A stretch of 32,128 bases of DNA, from assembly GCA_903921365.1 (NCBI GenBank), contig CAIXPS010000287.1, forward strand, positions 1 through 32,128. The letters run 5' to 3'. Source of the DNA: an uncultured bacterium. GTDB taxonomy: Bacteria > Chloroflexota > Anaerolineae > J036 > Brachytrichaceae. Positions 1-8,968 of the stretch are shown here, one piece after another. The notes beneath the pieces were generated by a model that worked only from the letters and a program-made list of their open reading frames with translations, was not told the DNA's origin and did not search any database. Position 1 is the stretch's first letter. Each line of letters begins with the position of its first letter. The translations under genes and the position numbers were made by a program.

Positions 1-202
1 ACTACGCCTGGGACAACCGTGCACCTGGTGAAATGAGGGTTTGGATCAGGACGCTATAGGTGTGAAAAGCTGTAATTGTGCAACAATAAATTATCTACGC
101 TAAACCATTAGATTTTGATTTTATGTATCACTATGTGGTAACCTTGACTCATGAAACGTAAAGCTTGGAAGCTTAAGAATTATTCGGTGGAGATGAGCGG
201 TC

Positions 203-2089
203 ATGGCAATCGCTGAATTCTCGGTTGAACGCAACTGGCATTCGGATCGGCGCAGCCCACTTCGGTGGGTTTTTTCACACGTCATCCGGCATTGGCCGTT
301 CCTCATCGGCATCGTGATTGGCGCGCTGGGAAACGCGGGTGGGGCGTCATTGATGCCCATCTACATCGGTCAGGCGTTTAACGCCATCAACAAAAGTGCG
401 CCTGATTTTTCGGTGCTTGCAACATCTGCATTTCTTATCGTCATCTCGCAGATATTCCGAGGAATTTTGCAGCTTGGGCGCAACTTTTCAGCAGAGATTA
501 TCGGTCAGCGCCTCGAACGGGATCTGCGTGATGAGCTCTACGCGAGTCTGATTGGCAAGAGCATGACGTTTCATGATCGCCAACAGGCCGGCGACGTGAT
601 GGCGCGCGCAACCAACGACGTGCGCGAAATCAACATGATGATGAACCCAGGCGTCAACATTGTTATGGGGTCTGCGGCATTCCTGATATTCCCATTGATC
701 TTCGCCCCACAGTTGCACCCGCAATTAATCATTGTCCCACTGGTCTATCTTTTCGCATACTTCGCCTCAGTATGGTGGTACATAAGGCGACTACTGCCTG
801 TCACGCGCGACGTGCGGCGCGCATTCGGCGTCATGAATACCACGCTGGCGGAGTCTATCGAGGGCGTGGAAACCGTGAAAGGCGCGGCGCAGGAAGAACG
901 GGAACTGGGCCGTTTCGACAAAACACTGCAAGGGTGGCGCGATGCCTCCGTCAAGCAAGGATATATTGAGTCAGTTTATATCCCGATGTTGCTTCTCGGA
1001 GTCACCATCGCGGCTGGCCTGTTGCATGCGGCCACGTTGTACACCGCTGGCGCTATCAACATCGGGTCAGTGATAGCCTATATGGGCTTGTTGATGATGT
1101 TCGGTTTCCCAACATTTTCAGCGCAATTCTCTTACTCACAGGTCTCCTCTGGTCTTGCCAGCGCGCGCCGCATGTTGGACCTCATCAACGCAGAAACCAA
1201 GCTTGATGACGGCGCGGGTCGCGTGAGTGGTTTCAACGGCCAGATGCTGGGGAAAGTCACTTTCGAGCATGTCACGTTCGGGTATGGCGATGGAAAACCG
1301 CAGTTAAACGACGTCAGTTTCGAGGTCAAGCCCGGACAAACCGTCGCCATCGTTGGGCAGACCGGATCTGGCAAGAGCAGCATCATCAAGCTGATCAACC
1401 GAATCTATGATGCCAACAGTGGCGCGGTGCGCGTCGACGACCTGGACGTTCGCGAATGGAACCTGGCCAACCTGCGCAAGCAGATATCGATTATCGAGCA
1501 GGATATCTTCCTGTTTTCGCGAACGATCGCTGAGAATATCGCGTTTGGCGCCCCCGGGGCCACGCAACCACAAATCGAAGAAGCAGCCCGAGCGGCGCAG
1601 GCACATGAGTTTATTCTGTCGTTCAAGGACAGTTACCAGACCGTTGTCGGTGAACGCGGTGTGACGCTTTCCGGAGGCCAACGCCAGAGAATTGCACTGG
1701 CGCGCGCCTTCCTGACAAACCCGCGCATATTAGTGCTGGATGACTCCACGAGTGCCATCGATAGCGCGACAGAGGATCTGATCCAACGCGCGATCTTCAG
1801 AGCAGCCGAGGGACGTACCACTTTTATCATCACACACCGGTTATCGCAAATCCGCTGGGCCGACGTCATCATCGTAATCCGAAGGGGCGCAATTACAGCC
1901 ATAGGCAAACATGAAGAACTTGTGAAGACTTCGCCGATTTATCGCGCCATCTTTGATCGGGGTGAGTCACCGACTGAGACTCAGGATGAACAGCCTGACT
2001 GCTTGGACGCCAAGCGCCCGTGGGATGGACATGAAAATACGGTTATTTCTGTGCCGGCTGAACAGCATAAAGTGAGTAGTCAATCATGA
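203..2089 (+). CDS. ABC exporter half-transporter, degenerate-site subunit
   Basis: A type IV ABC exporter half-transporter of 628 aa: an N-terminal six-helix membrane domain (about residues 30-330) followed by an ATPase domain. Visible motifs are Walker A GQTGSGKSS (near 385), Q-loop IIEQDIFLFS, signature LSGGQRQRIALARA (near 490), Walker B LVLDD and H-loop ITHRLS. The residue after the Walker B aspartate is Asp, not the catalytic Glu, so its own ATP site is expected to be weak. The gene overlaps the next one by 4 bases (ATGA), so the two probably form a heterodimer. The start fits a Shine-Dalgarno GGTGGAG at 186-192. The C-terminal tail after the ATPase domain contains a 27-base dispersed repeat unit at 2001-2027, read as CLDAKRPWD. 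Exported substrate unknown; multidrug or lipid export is the usual role. Confidence 0.93.
   Translation: MAIAEFSVERNWHSDRRSPLRWVFSHVIRHWPFLIGIVIGALGNAGGASLMPIYIGQAFNAINKSAPDFSVLATSAFLIVISQIFRGILQLGRNFSAEIIGQRLERDLRDELYASLIGKSMTFHDRQQAGDVMARATNDVREINMMMNPGVNIVMGSAAFLIFPLIFAPQLHPQLIIVPLVYLFAYFASVWWYIRRLLPVTRDVRRAFGVMNTTLAESIEGVETVKGAAQEERELGRFDKTLQGWRDASVKQGYIESVYIPMLLLGVTIAAGLLHAATLYTAGAINIGSVIAYMGLLMMFGFPTFSAQFSYSQVSSGLASARRMLDLINAETKLDDGAGRVSGFNGQMLGKVTFEHVTFGYGDGKPQLNDVSFEVKPGQTVAIVGQTGSGKSSIIKLINRIYDANSGAVRVDDLDVREWNLANLRKQISIIEQDIFLFSRTIAENIAFGAPGATQPQIEEAARAAQAHEFILSFKDSYQTVVGERGVTLSGGQRQRIALARAFLTNPRILVLDDSTSAIDSATEDLIQRAIFRAAEGRTTFIITHRLSQIRWADVIIVIRRGAITAIGKHEELVKTSPIYRAIFDRGESPTETQDEQPDCLDAKRPWDGHENTVISVPAEQHKVSSQS
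2001..2027 (+). repeat. In-frame palindromic dispersed repeat, 27-base unit, copy 1
   Basis: This 27-base unit begins GCTTGGACGCCAAGC and ends CGTGGGATG. It matches the units at 22980-23006 and, reverse-complemented, 23491-23517, with three mismatches. It lies in the variable C-terminal tail of the ABC protein and is read in a frame (CLDAKRPWD) different from the copies in the GH32-like and uxaE genes. It is preceded by GACT, the usual end of a neighbouring unit. It is the copy most distant from the others in the window. Confidence 0.75.
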
Positions 2090-3909
2090 TGATGGGTCTT
2101 ACGTCGGAGTCCTACGACAGACAATACTCCGATCGTCAACTTCTGGGTAGACTCAGTAGTTACTTCGGGGCGTACCGAAGGGCGCTGATCGTTGTTGGCG
2201 CGCTGGTGTTTGTGATCACAGTCCTGGGATTGCTTGATCCGATCATCATCTCGCGCTCGCTGGATGCGCTGCGACTGCAACCCTCAGAGCAAATCGCGCT
2301 GATTCTTTTTGCGTATGTTCTCACATCGCAGATCATCTCGTTTATCACCAACCTGGTGCGACGGCGGTATATGGCGCGGTTGATTGCCGATGTGATTACC
2401 AGAATGCGCCACGAAGCATTTAGCGCTTCAATCCAGCACGACCTGTCTTTTTTTGACGAGCACCAGTCTGGCAAGATCATCAGCCGCATCACCAACGATA
2501 CGCAGGAACTGGCGCAGGTCGTCCAACTAATCACCGACCTGATTTCTCAGTTCACGACCTTGATTGCGCTGGTGCTCGTCCTGATGAGCACGTCCTGGCA
2601 GTTAACGCTCGCGCTCCTTGCAATGGCGCCCATTGTGGCCGTTCTGGGAGCGGCATTCCGCAACCTGGCGCGCAAGGTGACTCGACGCGGTTTCCGGGCC
2701 ATTGCTGAAGTGAACTCTTCGATCCAGGAAGCAGTTGCCGGTATCCGGGTCGCGAAAAACTTCCGGCAAGAGGCGGCCATTTACGCGGGTTTCAAGGCTG
2801 TAAACAAGCAATCCTACACAGCAAACCTGCTGAGAGGCTTCGTCCTTGCAAACGTGTTTCCCATACTAAACGCGTTATCGGGCGTCGGGACAGCCGTGCT
2901 GGTCTATATGGGCGGTATGAGCGCAGGCACAGGAGCAATCAGCATCGGCGCCTGGTATCTGTTTATTCTCAGCGTGGACCGGTTCTGGTTTCCCATGACC
3001 AACATCGCGTCTTTTTACGCCCAGATTCAGAGTGGGCTGTCGGCGTGCGAACGAATATTCGCGCTGATCGACGCGCCGCACACTGTCAAGCAACTCTCTT
3101 CCAAACCTGCACAGCAACTAAAGGGCGAGATTCAATTCTCAAATGTCAACTTCCGTTACAACTCGCAGCAGCAAGTGCTGAGCGACTTCTCACTGCATAT
3201 CAAGCCGGGCGAGAGCGTTGCGTTCGTGGGGCACACCGGGGCGGGTAAGAGTAGTATCGTCAAGTTAATCACGCGCTTTTATGAGTTCCAGAGCGGCCAG
3301 ATAGCCATCGACAACGAGGATATTCGAAACTTTGATCTCACAAGCTATCGACGGCAACTGGGCATCGTCTCTCAGACGCCGTTCCTGTTTGCAGGGACTG
3401 TTGCGGACAACATCCGATATGCGCGCCAGGATCTGACGGACGCAGAAATACAGTCGATTGCCAACCGGATTGGAGATGGCGAGTGGCTGGACGCGCTCCC
3501 CGGCGGCTTGCAGACCGAAGTGGGTGAGCGAGGCGGGAAACTATCGATGGGGCAACGCCAATTGGTCGCACTGGTGCGTGTGCTGGCACAGGCGCCACCG
3601 ATCTTCATCCTCGATGAAGCGACCGCCAGCGTCGACCCCTTTACCGAGTCACAGATACAGACTGCCTTGAAACTTGTCCTCAAAACAAGCACTTCCATTC
3701 TAATAGCGCATCGTCTTTTTACGGTGCAGGCTGCCGACCGCATCATTGTGATCGATCACGGCCAGATCATCGAAAGCGGCAGCCATCACGCGCTTATGGG
3801 GCAGGGTGGTTACTACGCAACACTCTACGACACCTACTTCCGCCACCAGTCTCCTGACTACAAGGTCTCCGGGGTCGACTACACCTCCGGAAAGGTCAAG
3901 CTCGCCTAG
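2086..3909 (+). CDS. ABC exporter half-transporter, consensus-site subunit
   Basis: Second half-transporter of the pair, 607 aa, membrane domain then ATPase domain. Walker A is GHTGAGKSS (near 382), Q-loop IVSQTPFLF, Walker B FILDEATAS (near 508) with the catalytic Glu intact, and H-loop IAHRLF. The signature is LSMGQRQLVALVR (near 485), where Met replaces the first Gly of LSGGQ. Combined with the first subunit, one composite site is canonical (this Walker B plus LSGGQ) and one degenerate (LDD plus LSMGQ), the arrangement known from heterodimeric exporters such as TM287/288. The start overlaps the upstream stop at 2086-2089; three consecutive ATG codons are available. The dimer should sit in the cytoplasmic membrane. 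Confidence 0.93.
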   Translation: MMMGLTSESYDRQYSDRQLLGRLSSYFGAYRRALIVVGALVFVITVLGLLDPIIISRSLDALRLQPSEQIALILFAYVLTSQIISFITNLVRRRYMARLIADVITRMRHEAFSASIQHDLSFFDEHQSGKIISRITNDTQELAQVVQLITDLISQFTTLIALVLVLMSTSWQLTLALLAMAPIVAVLGAAFRNLARKVTRRGFRAIAEVNSSIQEAVAGIRVAKNFRQEAAIYAGFKAVNKQSYTANLLRGFVLANVFPILNALSGVGTAVLVYMGGMSAGTGAISIGAWYLFILSVDRFWFPMTNIASFYAQIQSGLSACERIFALIDAPHTVKQLSSKPAQQLKGEIQFSNVNFRYNSQQQVLSDFSLHIKPGESVAFVGHTGAGKSSIVKLITRFYEFQSGQIAIDNEDIRNFDLTSYRRQLGIVSQTPFLFAGTVADNIRYARQDLTDAEIQSIANRIGDGEWLDALPGGLQTEVGERGGKLSMGQRQLVALVRVLAQAPPIFILDEATASVDPFTESQIQTALKLVLKTSTSILIAHRLFTVQAADRIIVIDHGQIIESGSHHALMGQGGYYATLYDTYFRHQSPDYKVSGVDYTSGKVKLA

Positions 3910-3912
3910 AAC

Positions 3913-3992
3913 AAGTATGAAGTATGAATTATGAAGCATGAAGCATGAAGCATGAAGTGTGGTTTCATACTCCATACTTCATAGCTCATAAT
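3913..3992. repeat. Tandem ATGAAGC heptamer array folding into an inverted repeat
   Basis: The gap between the second ABC gene and the MFS gene is filled with tandem TATGAAG/ATGAAGC-type heptamers (about 3914-3957). Reverse-complement versions follow (TTCATACTCCATACTTCATA, about 3964-3983). The two halves can pair into an AT-rich hairpin just before the MFS ribosome-binding site. It contains no gene. It may be a simple expanding repeat, or it may affect readthrough from the ABC operon into the MFS gene; only the sequence structure is certain. Confidence 0.7.
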
Positions 3993-4017
3993 TTCTTAAT
4001 CGGAGGAGTTGTTTTTA

Positions 4018-5658
4018 ATGGTGCAACAGGCAAGCCGGCAGGGAATGCCAGCCGACAATTACAAGTGGAAAGTGCTCGCAACGGTCATGATCGGCACGGT
4101 GATGGTCATTCTGGACTCGACCGTGGTCAATGTCGCGTTTCGCACGCTCCAACGGGAGTTTGGCGGAAGTCTGTCTGACTCGCAGTGGGTGCTGAGTATT
4201 TATGTGCTGGCATTGGGAATCACCACGCCGATCTCAGGGTATCTGGGGGACCGTTTTGGCATTAAGCGCGTTTATCTGGCGGGTCTCGGCCTGTTTGCGG
4301 TCGGTTCGTTGCTGTGCGGTTTATCGCCATCATTGGGAGTGCTCATCCTGATGCGCGCGTTGCAGGGAATCGGCGGCGGAATGGCGCAGCCGCTTGGCCC
4401 GGCGATGATCTATCGCAACTTCCCGCCAAAAGAGCAGGGGTTTGCGCTTGGCATTTTCGGAATCGCGCTCGTAGTCGCGCCGGCACTTGGCCCTATTCTT
4501 GGCGGTTTGCTGGTGGATGCGGGTCTGTGGCGATTCATCTTCTTCATCAATATTCCGATAGGCATAGGCGCTGTGACGATGGGAATACGGTTCCTGCGCG
4601 AAAGTCGCTCCGATCATCGGCCTAAGCTCGATATTCCAGGCGTCCTCCTGTCCGCGATTGGCTTCGGTTCGATCCTGTATGCGGCGACGAATGCGGAGAC
4701 CTATGGCTGGACGGCGCCAGTCACACTGCTTACACTGGGCATCGGCGTTGTGGGCGTCATCGCGTTTGCGATTGTCGAATTATGGGTGGCAAAGGAGCCT
4801 CTGCTGGATCTGCGCCTGTTCAAGAATCCGGTGTTCCTGAATGCTCAGTTTATCGGCTATGTATCGGTGCTTGCCTTGTTCGGCGCTGAGTTCCTGCTGC
4901 CTCTCTACCTGCAGTTGTTGCGCGGTCGAACGGCATTGGAGACAGGCATTGTATTGCTCTCCCTGGCGGGCGCGTCAGCGATTACGACGCCGCTGGCCGG
5001 GCGGCTTTATGACAAAATCGGCCCGCGCGCCATTGTGTCAATTGGATTTGCGCTTCTGGTTGTGAATACGTGGCAACTGGCAAGCCTCCAGGCGGATACG
5101 CCGTTCATCACAATCGTCATCCTGCTGGCCTTACGAGGCCTGGCCTTTGGCCTGACGGTGCAATCGACGTTCGTCACCGCGCTTGGCACGGTTCCGCTTC
5201 CGCTGCTGCCGCGCGGGTCATCGCTAGTGAACTCAACGCGCTTTGTGGTTCAGGCAATTGCCGTGGCGCTTCTCGCCACAGTGCTGGCGGGTTGGCTTTC
5301 ACCCCAGGTACAGGCCTACCAGGATCAGGCGCAACAGGACACCTCCGCAGACTTGAGCAACGTCCGATTCGGGCTGTGTGAAACACCGGGAGTAACCGCG
5401 GAGAACAACTTCCCCCCAGGCGCCCTGGCGCAGATCAACACTTTGGCAGCAGATAAACAGGATGCCGCAAAGCAACAGATCCACACGGTTGTCACAGCCG
5501 CCTGCCAGGAATACATCAAGGGGTTCGAGTCCGCCTACACACTGACATTTGTGTTCGCGATCCTGTCATTGATCCTGAGCCTGTTTCTACCGGGTTGGCC
5601 GGGGAAGTGGTCCGGGCGCGGCGCATATCGCAGCAGCACACCTGCCGGAGGACATTAG
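4018..5658 (+). CDS. DHA2-family MFS drug efflux transporter (14 helices)
   Basis: An EmrB/QacA-type (DHA2) proton-driven exporter of 546 aa with 14 predicted membrane helices. Helix 1 carries LDSTVVNVA, the helix 2-3 loop has motif A-like GDRFGIKR, and helix 5 has a glycine/proline-rich motif (GPILGGLL). The last large loop (about residues 430-505) is long and hydrophilic and contains two Cys that could form a disulphide outside the cell. ATG 4018 is preferred over the upstream TTG at 4009 because GGAGGAG (4002-4008) sits at proper spacing from it. It follows two ABC exporter genes, so the block looks like an efflux cluster. Substrate not predictable. Confidence 0.92.
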   Translation: MVQQASRQGMPADNYKWKVLATVMIGTVMVILDSTVVNVAFRTLQREFGGSLSDSQWVLSIYVLALGITTPISGYLGDRFGIKRVYLAGLGLFAVGSLLCGLSPSLGVLILMRALQGIGGGMAQPLGPAMIYRNFPPKEQGFALGIFGIALVVAPALGPILGGLLVDAGLWRFIFFINIPIGIGAVTMGIRFLRESRSDHRPKLDIPGVLLSAIGFGSILYAATNAETYGWTAPVTLLTLGIGVVGVIAFAIVELWVAKEPLLDLRLFKNPVFLNAQFIGYVSVLALFGAEFLLPLYLQLLRGRTALETGIVLLSLAGASAITTPLAGRLYDKIGPRAIVSIGFALLVVNTWQLASLQADTPFITIVILLALRGLAFGLTVQSTFVTALGTVPLPLLPRGSSLVNSTRFVVQAIAVALLATVLAGWLSPQVQAYQDQAQQDTSADLSNVRFGLCETPGVTAENNFPPGALAQINTLAADKQDAAKQQIHTVVTAACQEYIKGFESAYTLTFVFAILSLILSLFLPGWPGKWSGRGAYRSSTPAGGH

Positions 5659-5680
5659 AGCACTTTTTGAAATGCTCTAA
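5655..5680. terminator. Shared hairpin at convergent gene ends
   Basis: An inverted repeat, TTAGAGCA (5655-5662) and TGCTCTAA (5673-5680), lies exactly over the stop codons of the plus-strand MFS gene (TAG 5656-5658) and the minus-strand dioxygenase gene (TAG at 5679-5677). The loop contains a T-run on one strand. It is placed to end both transcripts, though its GC content is low for a strong intrinsic terminator. Confidence 0.5.
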
Positions 5681-6579
5681 ACCGGTCGTCGCCAGTAATC
5701 ACGATGCAGGTAGCGATAAGTCGGCAACTCCTCACCTGGCGCAAGGTGCACAGTATCAAATGGCGCAGGCGGATTGTAAGTGAAAGGCTGCTCATTCTGA
5801 GGAACGTAGCTGGCCAGATGACGCCATTCGAGACATTTCAATAACAGTTTTTGCTTCAGTGGGATGTACAAGGGGACATGCGGGCCGATGCGTTCCTCGA
5901 TATGGGCGGCGCGAAACTCATAGTAGATCACGCGCCGCAGCTTGCCTGTCGATGCAGGCGACCCATGCAGCACGAGGATATCGTGAAAAATCAGGTCGCC
6001 GGGTTGCATGGGAACTGGGATCGCACCAGCGGTATGAAAGCCATCACGGTTCAACCTTTCGATCTCGATCTGCGCGCGTTCGGCGTCCCATTTGTGGCTG
6101 CCGGGGATAACCCATAGACAGGTATCCAGTGTGGCTTCATCCAGATAGAAGTCGACATTGAAAATGGGCTGGTCGCCAACGAACTCGACACCAGCATCGC
6201 GATGCCACGGGACAATGATGCCTTCACCCGGCGCTTTCAACACCATCGCATCCCAGGTGGGGAAAAAGTCCTGTCCCATCAGTTTCTCAACTGAACGCAA
6301 GACGAATGGGTTGGCCAGCAAAACCTTGCACTCGCGACGTTTATCGATGATGAATTCTACCCGTCTCAAAACTGGATTTCCACTCAGATGACCAATTCCA
6401 TACATGAAGTCCGGGTCATCTTGCGGCCTGGATGCAGCTTCTCGGATGAGGTCCGAAGTTGCAGCCTGCACCTGTTGAAGTTCTGGTTCCTCCAGCGCCC
6501 CCTTAATGACCAAAAAACCGTTCTCGTGATAAGACCGCACATCGTCATCGCTGATTACAAAAAACTGCGAATTCTTCAT
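5677..6579 (-). CDS. Phytanoyl-CoA dioxygenase (PhyH) family protein
   Basis: A predicted Fe(II)/2-oxoglutarate-dependent oxygenase of 300 aa. The iron-binding facial triad is visible: H126 and D128 in PWHRD, and the distal H205 in VLHGS, followed by a basic KLRR stretch suited to binding 2-oxoglutarate. WVIPGSH before the distal His is typical of the PhyH family. The Met at 6579 is preferred; a 10-residue upstream extension is possible but begins with a non-conserved Cys-containing segment. The substrate cannot be assigned, since bacterial PhyH proteins hydroxylate many small molecules. It lies just downstream of the eutBC fusion on the same strand, separated by a repeat element, so a shared transcript is possible but unproven. 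It needs oxygen, unlike the glycyl radical enzyme further along. Confidence 0.88.
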   Translation of the reverse strand: MKNSQFFVISDDDVRSYHENGFLVIKGALEEPELQQVQAATSDLIREAASRPQDDPDFMYGIGHLSGNPVLRRVEFIIDKRRECKVLLANPFVLRSVEKLMGQDFFPTWDAMVLKAPGEGIIVPWHRDAGVEFVGDQPIFNVDFYLDEATLDTCLWVIPGSHKWDAERAQIEIERLNRDGFHTAGAIPVPMQPGDLIFHDILVLHGSPASTGKLRRVIYYEFRAAHIEERIGPHVPLYIPLKQKLLLKCLEWRHLASYVPQNEQPFTYNPPAPFDTVHLAPGEELPTYRYLHRDYWRRPV

Positions 6580-6630
6580 ACATTTACAACCCCACGAGAA
6601 ATAATACACCAGGCGCAGTTCGCGTTTCGC

Positions 6631-6721
6631 GTGACGATATCGGCGGGGCGTGCAGACCTACGGCATTGCCATGTCGTTCTCGATAAACATGGTTTTGATG
6701 GGCAATGCGTCGCCCCTACAC
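6631..6721. repeat. Dispersed inverted-repeat element, half copy
   Basis: This 91-base segment starts GTGACGATATCGGCGGGGCG and ends GCGTCGCCCCTACAC. It matches the right half of the element at 12362-12601 (12495-12576), with the first 20 bases identical. Internally GGCATTGCC and GGGCAATGC can pair. Its end overlaps the last codons of the eutBC fusion: the stop codon TAG is part of the element's terminal TGTAGGGGCGA (read on the minus strand). It looks like a non-autonomous, MITE-like or REP-like repeat; no transposase is encoded. Confidence 0.7.
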
Positions 6722-8881
6722 TGAGGAGAGATTGTTCCCCGGTTCGTCCTTCAGCGCCACCCCTGACAATTGCAACGCGACTGCTCTCTGCATCATCCGC
6801 ACCAGGGTTTCCGCAGCCTGTGCGTCACTCAGCCCTTGTGTTCGGATGTTCGAAATGCAGTTGCGCGATTCGTCCGTGAGGCCTGGCCTGGGCAGATAGG
6901 TCATGTAGATGCCCATACTGTCCGGCGCACTCAATCCGGGCCGCTCGCCAATCAGTATCGCTATGACGGGCGCGCGCAGAATGCTGCCGATCTCGTCGCT
7001 GATCGCGACCCGGCCCTGCGACACAATCGTCACCGGCGCAATGCGCCAACCCGCCTGGCAAAGCGCGTCGCGCGCCAATAGCAGTATGGGCAGCGCATGC
7101 TGCTGCACTGCCGACGCCGAGAGCCCATCTGCGATCACAAAAGCCGCATCGAATTCCCGTACGTCGGCGCCGGCGCCTGCGGCCGTGAGCGTCGCGCGCG
7201 AAGCATCGCTCAACCTGCGACCCAGGTCGGGGCGGAGCAAATACTCCTGCCGGTTCGGGGACGCGCTATGCAGTATCAGCGTGTCGAAACCTTGCGCGCG
7301 CAGGTCTGCCTCGAGACGTGGCGCATCCAGCTCGGACAGCACTGCATCCCGCGCGGTTGCATGCGCTGCTTGAAAATCAAGCTGGTCCGTCGTTGGCAGG
7401 CTGTTGCCTACGCGACCCAGGCCAATGCGGGCAGTGGTGAACCGGCTGAGCCGGCGCCACCCTTCAGTGTTGATGAGGCCATTTTCGGGCAGTGTAGAAA
7501 CTGCCTGCGTTGAGGTTGAGATTGAGATGGAGGTTGAGGTTGAGGTTGATCCCGACCAGGAGATGGCGTCAATGCCCATCCGGGTCAGCCACGCCTCAAA
7601 CTCCGGCGCGGGTCGCAGCTCCAGAACGTTGCGCGCATAGAGCGCATCATGGAATGATGTGCTCTGGTAATTCAACATGATGTCGTCGGCTCCCGGCACG
7701 CCCATGACGTAGGCACAGCCCGCCGCAGCGAGTAACGTAAGCAGCGCGTCCATGTCGTCCTGGTCAGCCTCGGCGTGGTTGGTGTAGCAAACATCGCAGC
7801 CCATTGGCAGCCCCATCAGTTTGCCACAGAAGTGATCCTCTAATCCAGCCCGGATGATCTGCTTGCCGTTGTAGAGGTATTCCGGGCCGATAAAACCGAC
7901 GACAGTGTTCACCAGCAAGGGCTTGAAGTGACGGGCTACGGCATAGGCGCGCGCCTCGCATGTCTGCTGATCCAGACCGGCATGGGCGTTTGCTGAAAGC
8001 GCGCTGCCCTGACCGGTTTCAAAGTACATGACGTGATCACCCACCGTGCCGCGATGCAATGCGAGCGCTGCCTGCCGCGCTTCCTCCAGCAGCGACAGGG
8101 ATACACCGAAACTGGAATTGGTTTTCTGTGTGCCCCCAATCGACTGAAACACCAGATCCACCGGCGCACCGAGATGCATGGCCGCGAGAGTGGTTGTGAC
8201 GTGCGCCAGGACACATGTCTGGGTTGGGATGTCATACTGAGCGCGCAACGCGTCCATCATCTCCAGCAGGGTCACAACATTATCGAGGCGGTCGGTGGCG
8301 GGATTTATGCCGATGACCGCATCGCCGCTGCCATACAGTAGCCCATTCATGATGCTGGCTGCCACGCCGCGCGGGTCGTCTGTGGGGTGATTGGGTTGCA
8401 GCCGGGTGGACAACCGGCCTTCCAGCCCCAGCGTATTGCGGAAGCGCGTGACGACGCGGCACTTGCGCGCTACGGTGATCAGGTCCTGGAGTCGCATCAG
8501 CTTCGAGACGGCTGCAGCCATCTCTGGCGTCACGCCAGGCGCAAGTCGCGCCAGGGAAGTGGCATCGGCTTGCGGCGACAACAGCCAGTCCCGGAATCCA
8601 CCCACGGTGAGATGACTCACCAGAGCGTATGCGTAAGCGTCATGCGTGTCCATGATCAGCCGCGTCACATCGTCGGCTTCGTAGGGAATGACGGCTTCAT
8701 TCAGGAACGTTGACAGAGGCAGGTCGGCAAGCGCATACTGAGCCGCAGCGCGCTCATGGGCGCTTGATGCAGCTACGCCAGCAAGTCTGTCGCCGGAGCG
8801 ATCGGGCGTCGCGCGCGCCAGTAACGCGCGCAAATCCGGGAAGGTGTAACGGATACCGCCGAGAGTGTGGTTGAAAGTCAT
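6716..8881 (-). CDS. Ethanolamine ammonia-lyase, EutB-EutC fusion
   Basis: One 721-aa chain carries both subunits of adenosylcobalamin-dependent ethanolamine ammonia-lyase, which converts ethanolamine to acetaldehyde and ammonia. Residues 1-437 are EutB: R160 and Q162 (TRLQPNHP), N193 (GINPATD), E288 (FETGQG) and D363 (GCDVCYTNHA) match the known substrate-contact residues. Residues about 462-715 are EutC, ending with TYLPRPG, NCISNIR and LSGVALKD. The two are joined by a Ser/Thr linker (residues 443-458) encoded by a hexanucleotide repeat. ATG 8881 fits the normal EutB N-terminus; an ATG at 8917 would add 12 residues, and neither has a clear ribosome-binding site. No eutA reactivase, microcompartment or aldehyde dehydrogenase gene is nearby. 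The stop codon lies inside a dispersed repeat. Confidence 0.93.
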   Translation of the reverse strand: MTFNHTLGGIRYTFPDLRALLARATPDRSGDRLAGVAASSAHERAAAQYALADLPLSTFLNEAVIPYEADDVTRLIMDTHDAYAYALVSHLTVGGFRDWLLSPQADATSLARLAPGVTPEMAAAVSKLMRLQDLITVARKCRVVTRFRNTLGLEGRLSTRLQPNHPTDDPRGVAASIMNGLLYGSGDAVIGINPATDRLDNVVTLLEMMDALRAQYDIPTQTCVLAHVTTTLAAMHLGAPVDLVFQSIGGTQKTNSSFGVSLSLLEEARQAALALHRGTVGDHVMYFETGQGSALSANAHAGLDQQTCEARAYAVARHFKPLLVNTVVGFIGPEYLYNGKQIIRAGLEDHFCGKLMGLPMGCDVCYTNHAEADQDDMDALLTLLAAAGCAYVMGVPGADDIMLNYQSTSFHDALYARNVLELRPAPEFEAWLTRMGIDAISWSGSTSTSTSISISTSTQAVSTLPENGLINTEGWRRLSRFTTARIGLGRVGNSLPTTDQLDFQAAHATARDAVLSELDAPRLEADLRAQGFDTLILHSASPNRQEYLLRPDLGRRLSDASRATLTAAGAGADVREFDAAFVIADGLSASAVQQHALPILLLARDALCQAGWRIAPVTIVSQGRVAISDEIGSILRAPVIAILIGERPGLSAPDSMGIYMTYLPRPGLTDESRNCISNIRTQGLSDAQAAETLVRMMQRAVALQLSGVALKDEPGNNLSSV
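7509..7550 (-). repeat. Hexanucleotide repeat coding the EutB-EutC linker
   Basis: Seven consecutive GTTGAG-like hexamers (plus strand; two are ATTGAG and ATGGAG variants) encode an alternating Ser-Thr/Ser-Ile stretch on the minus strand. The hexamer length keeps the frame whatever the copy number, so linker length could vary by slippage without breaking the protein. Confidence 0.85.
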
Positions 8882-8968
8882 CGTGCTCGTGAAGTCGTTT
8901 TTTAATCCTCGCGTCATCTTGAGGATCGATACTGTACTCTAAGGATATGCATGAGTTTTCATCTTTCG

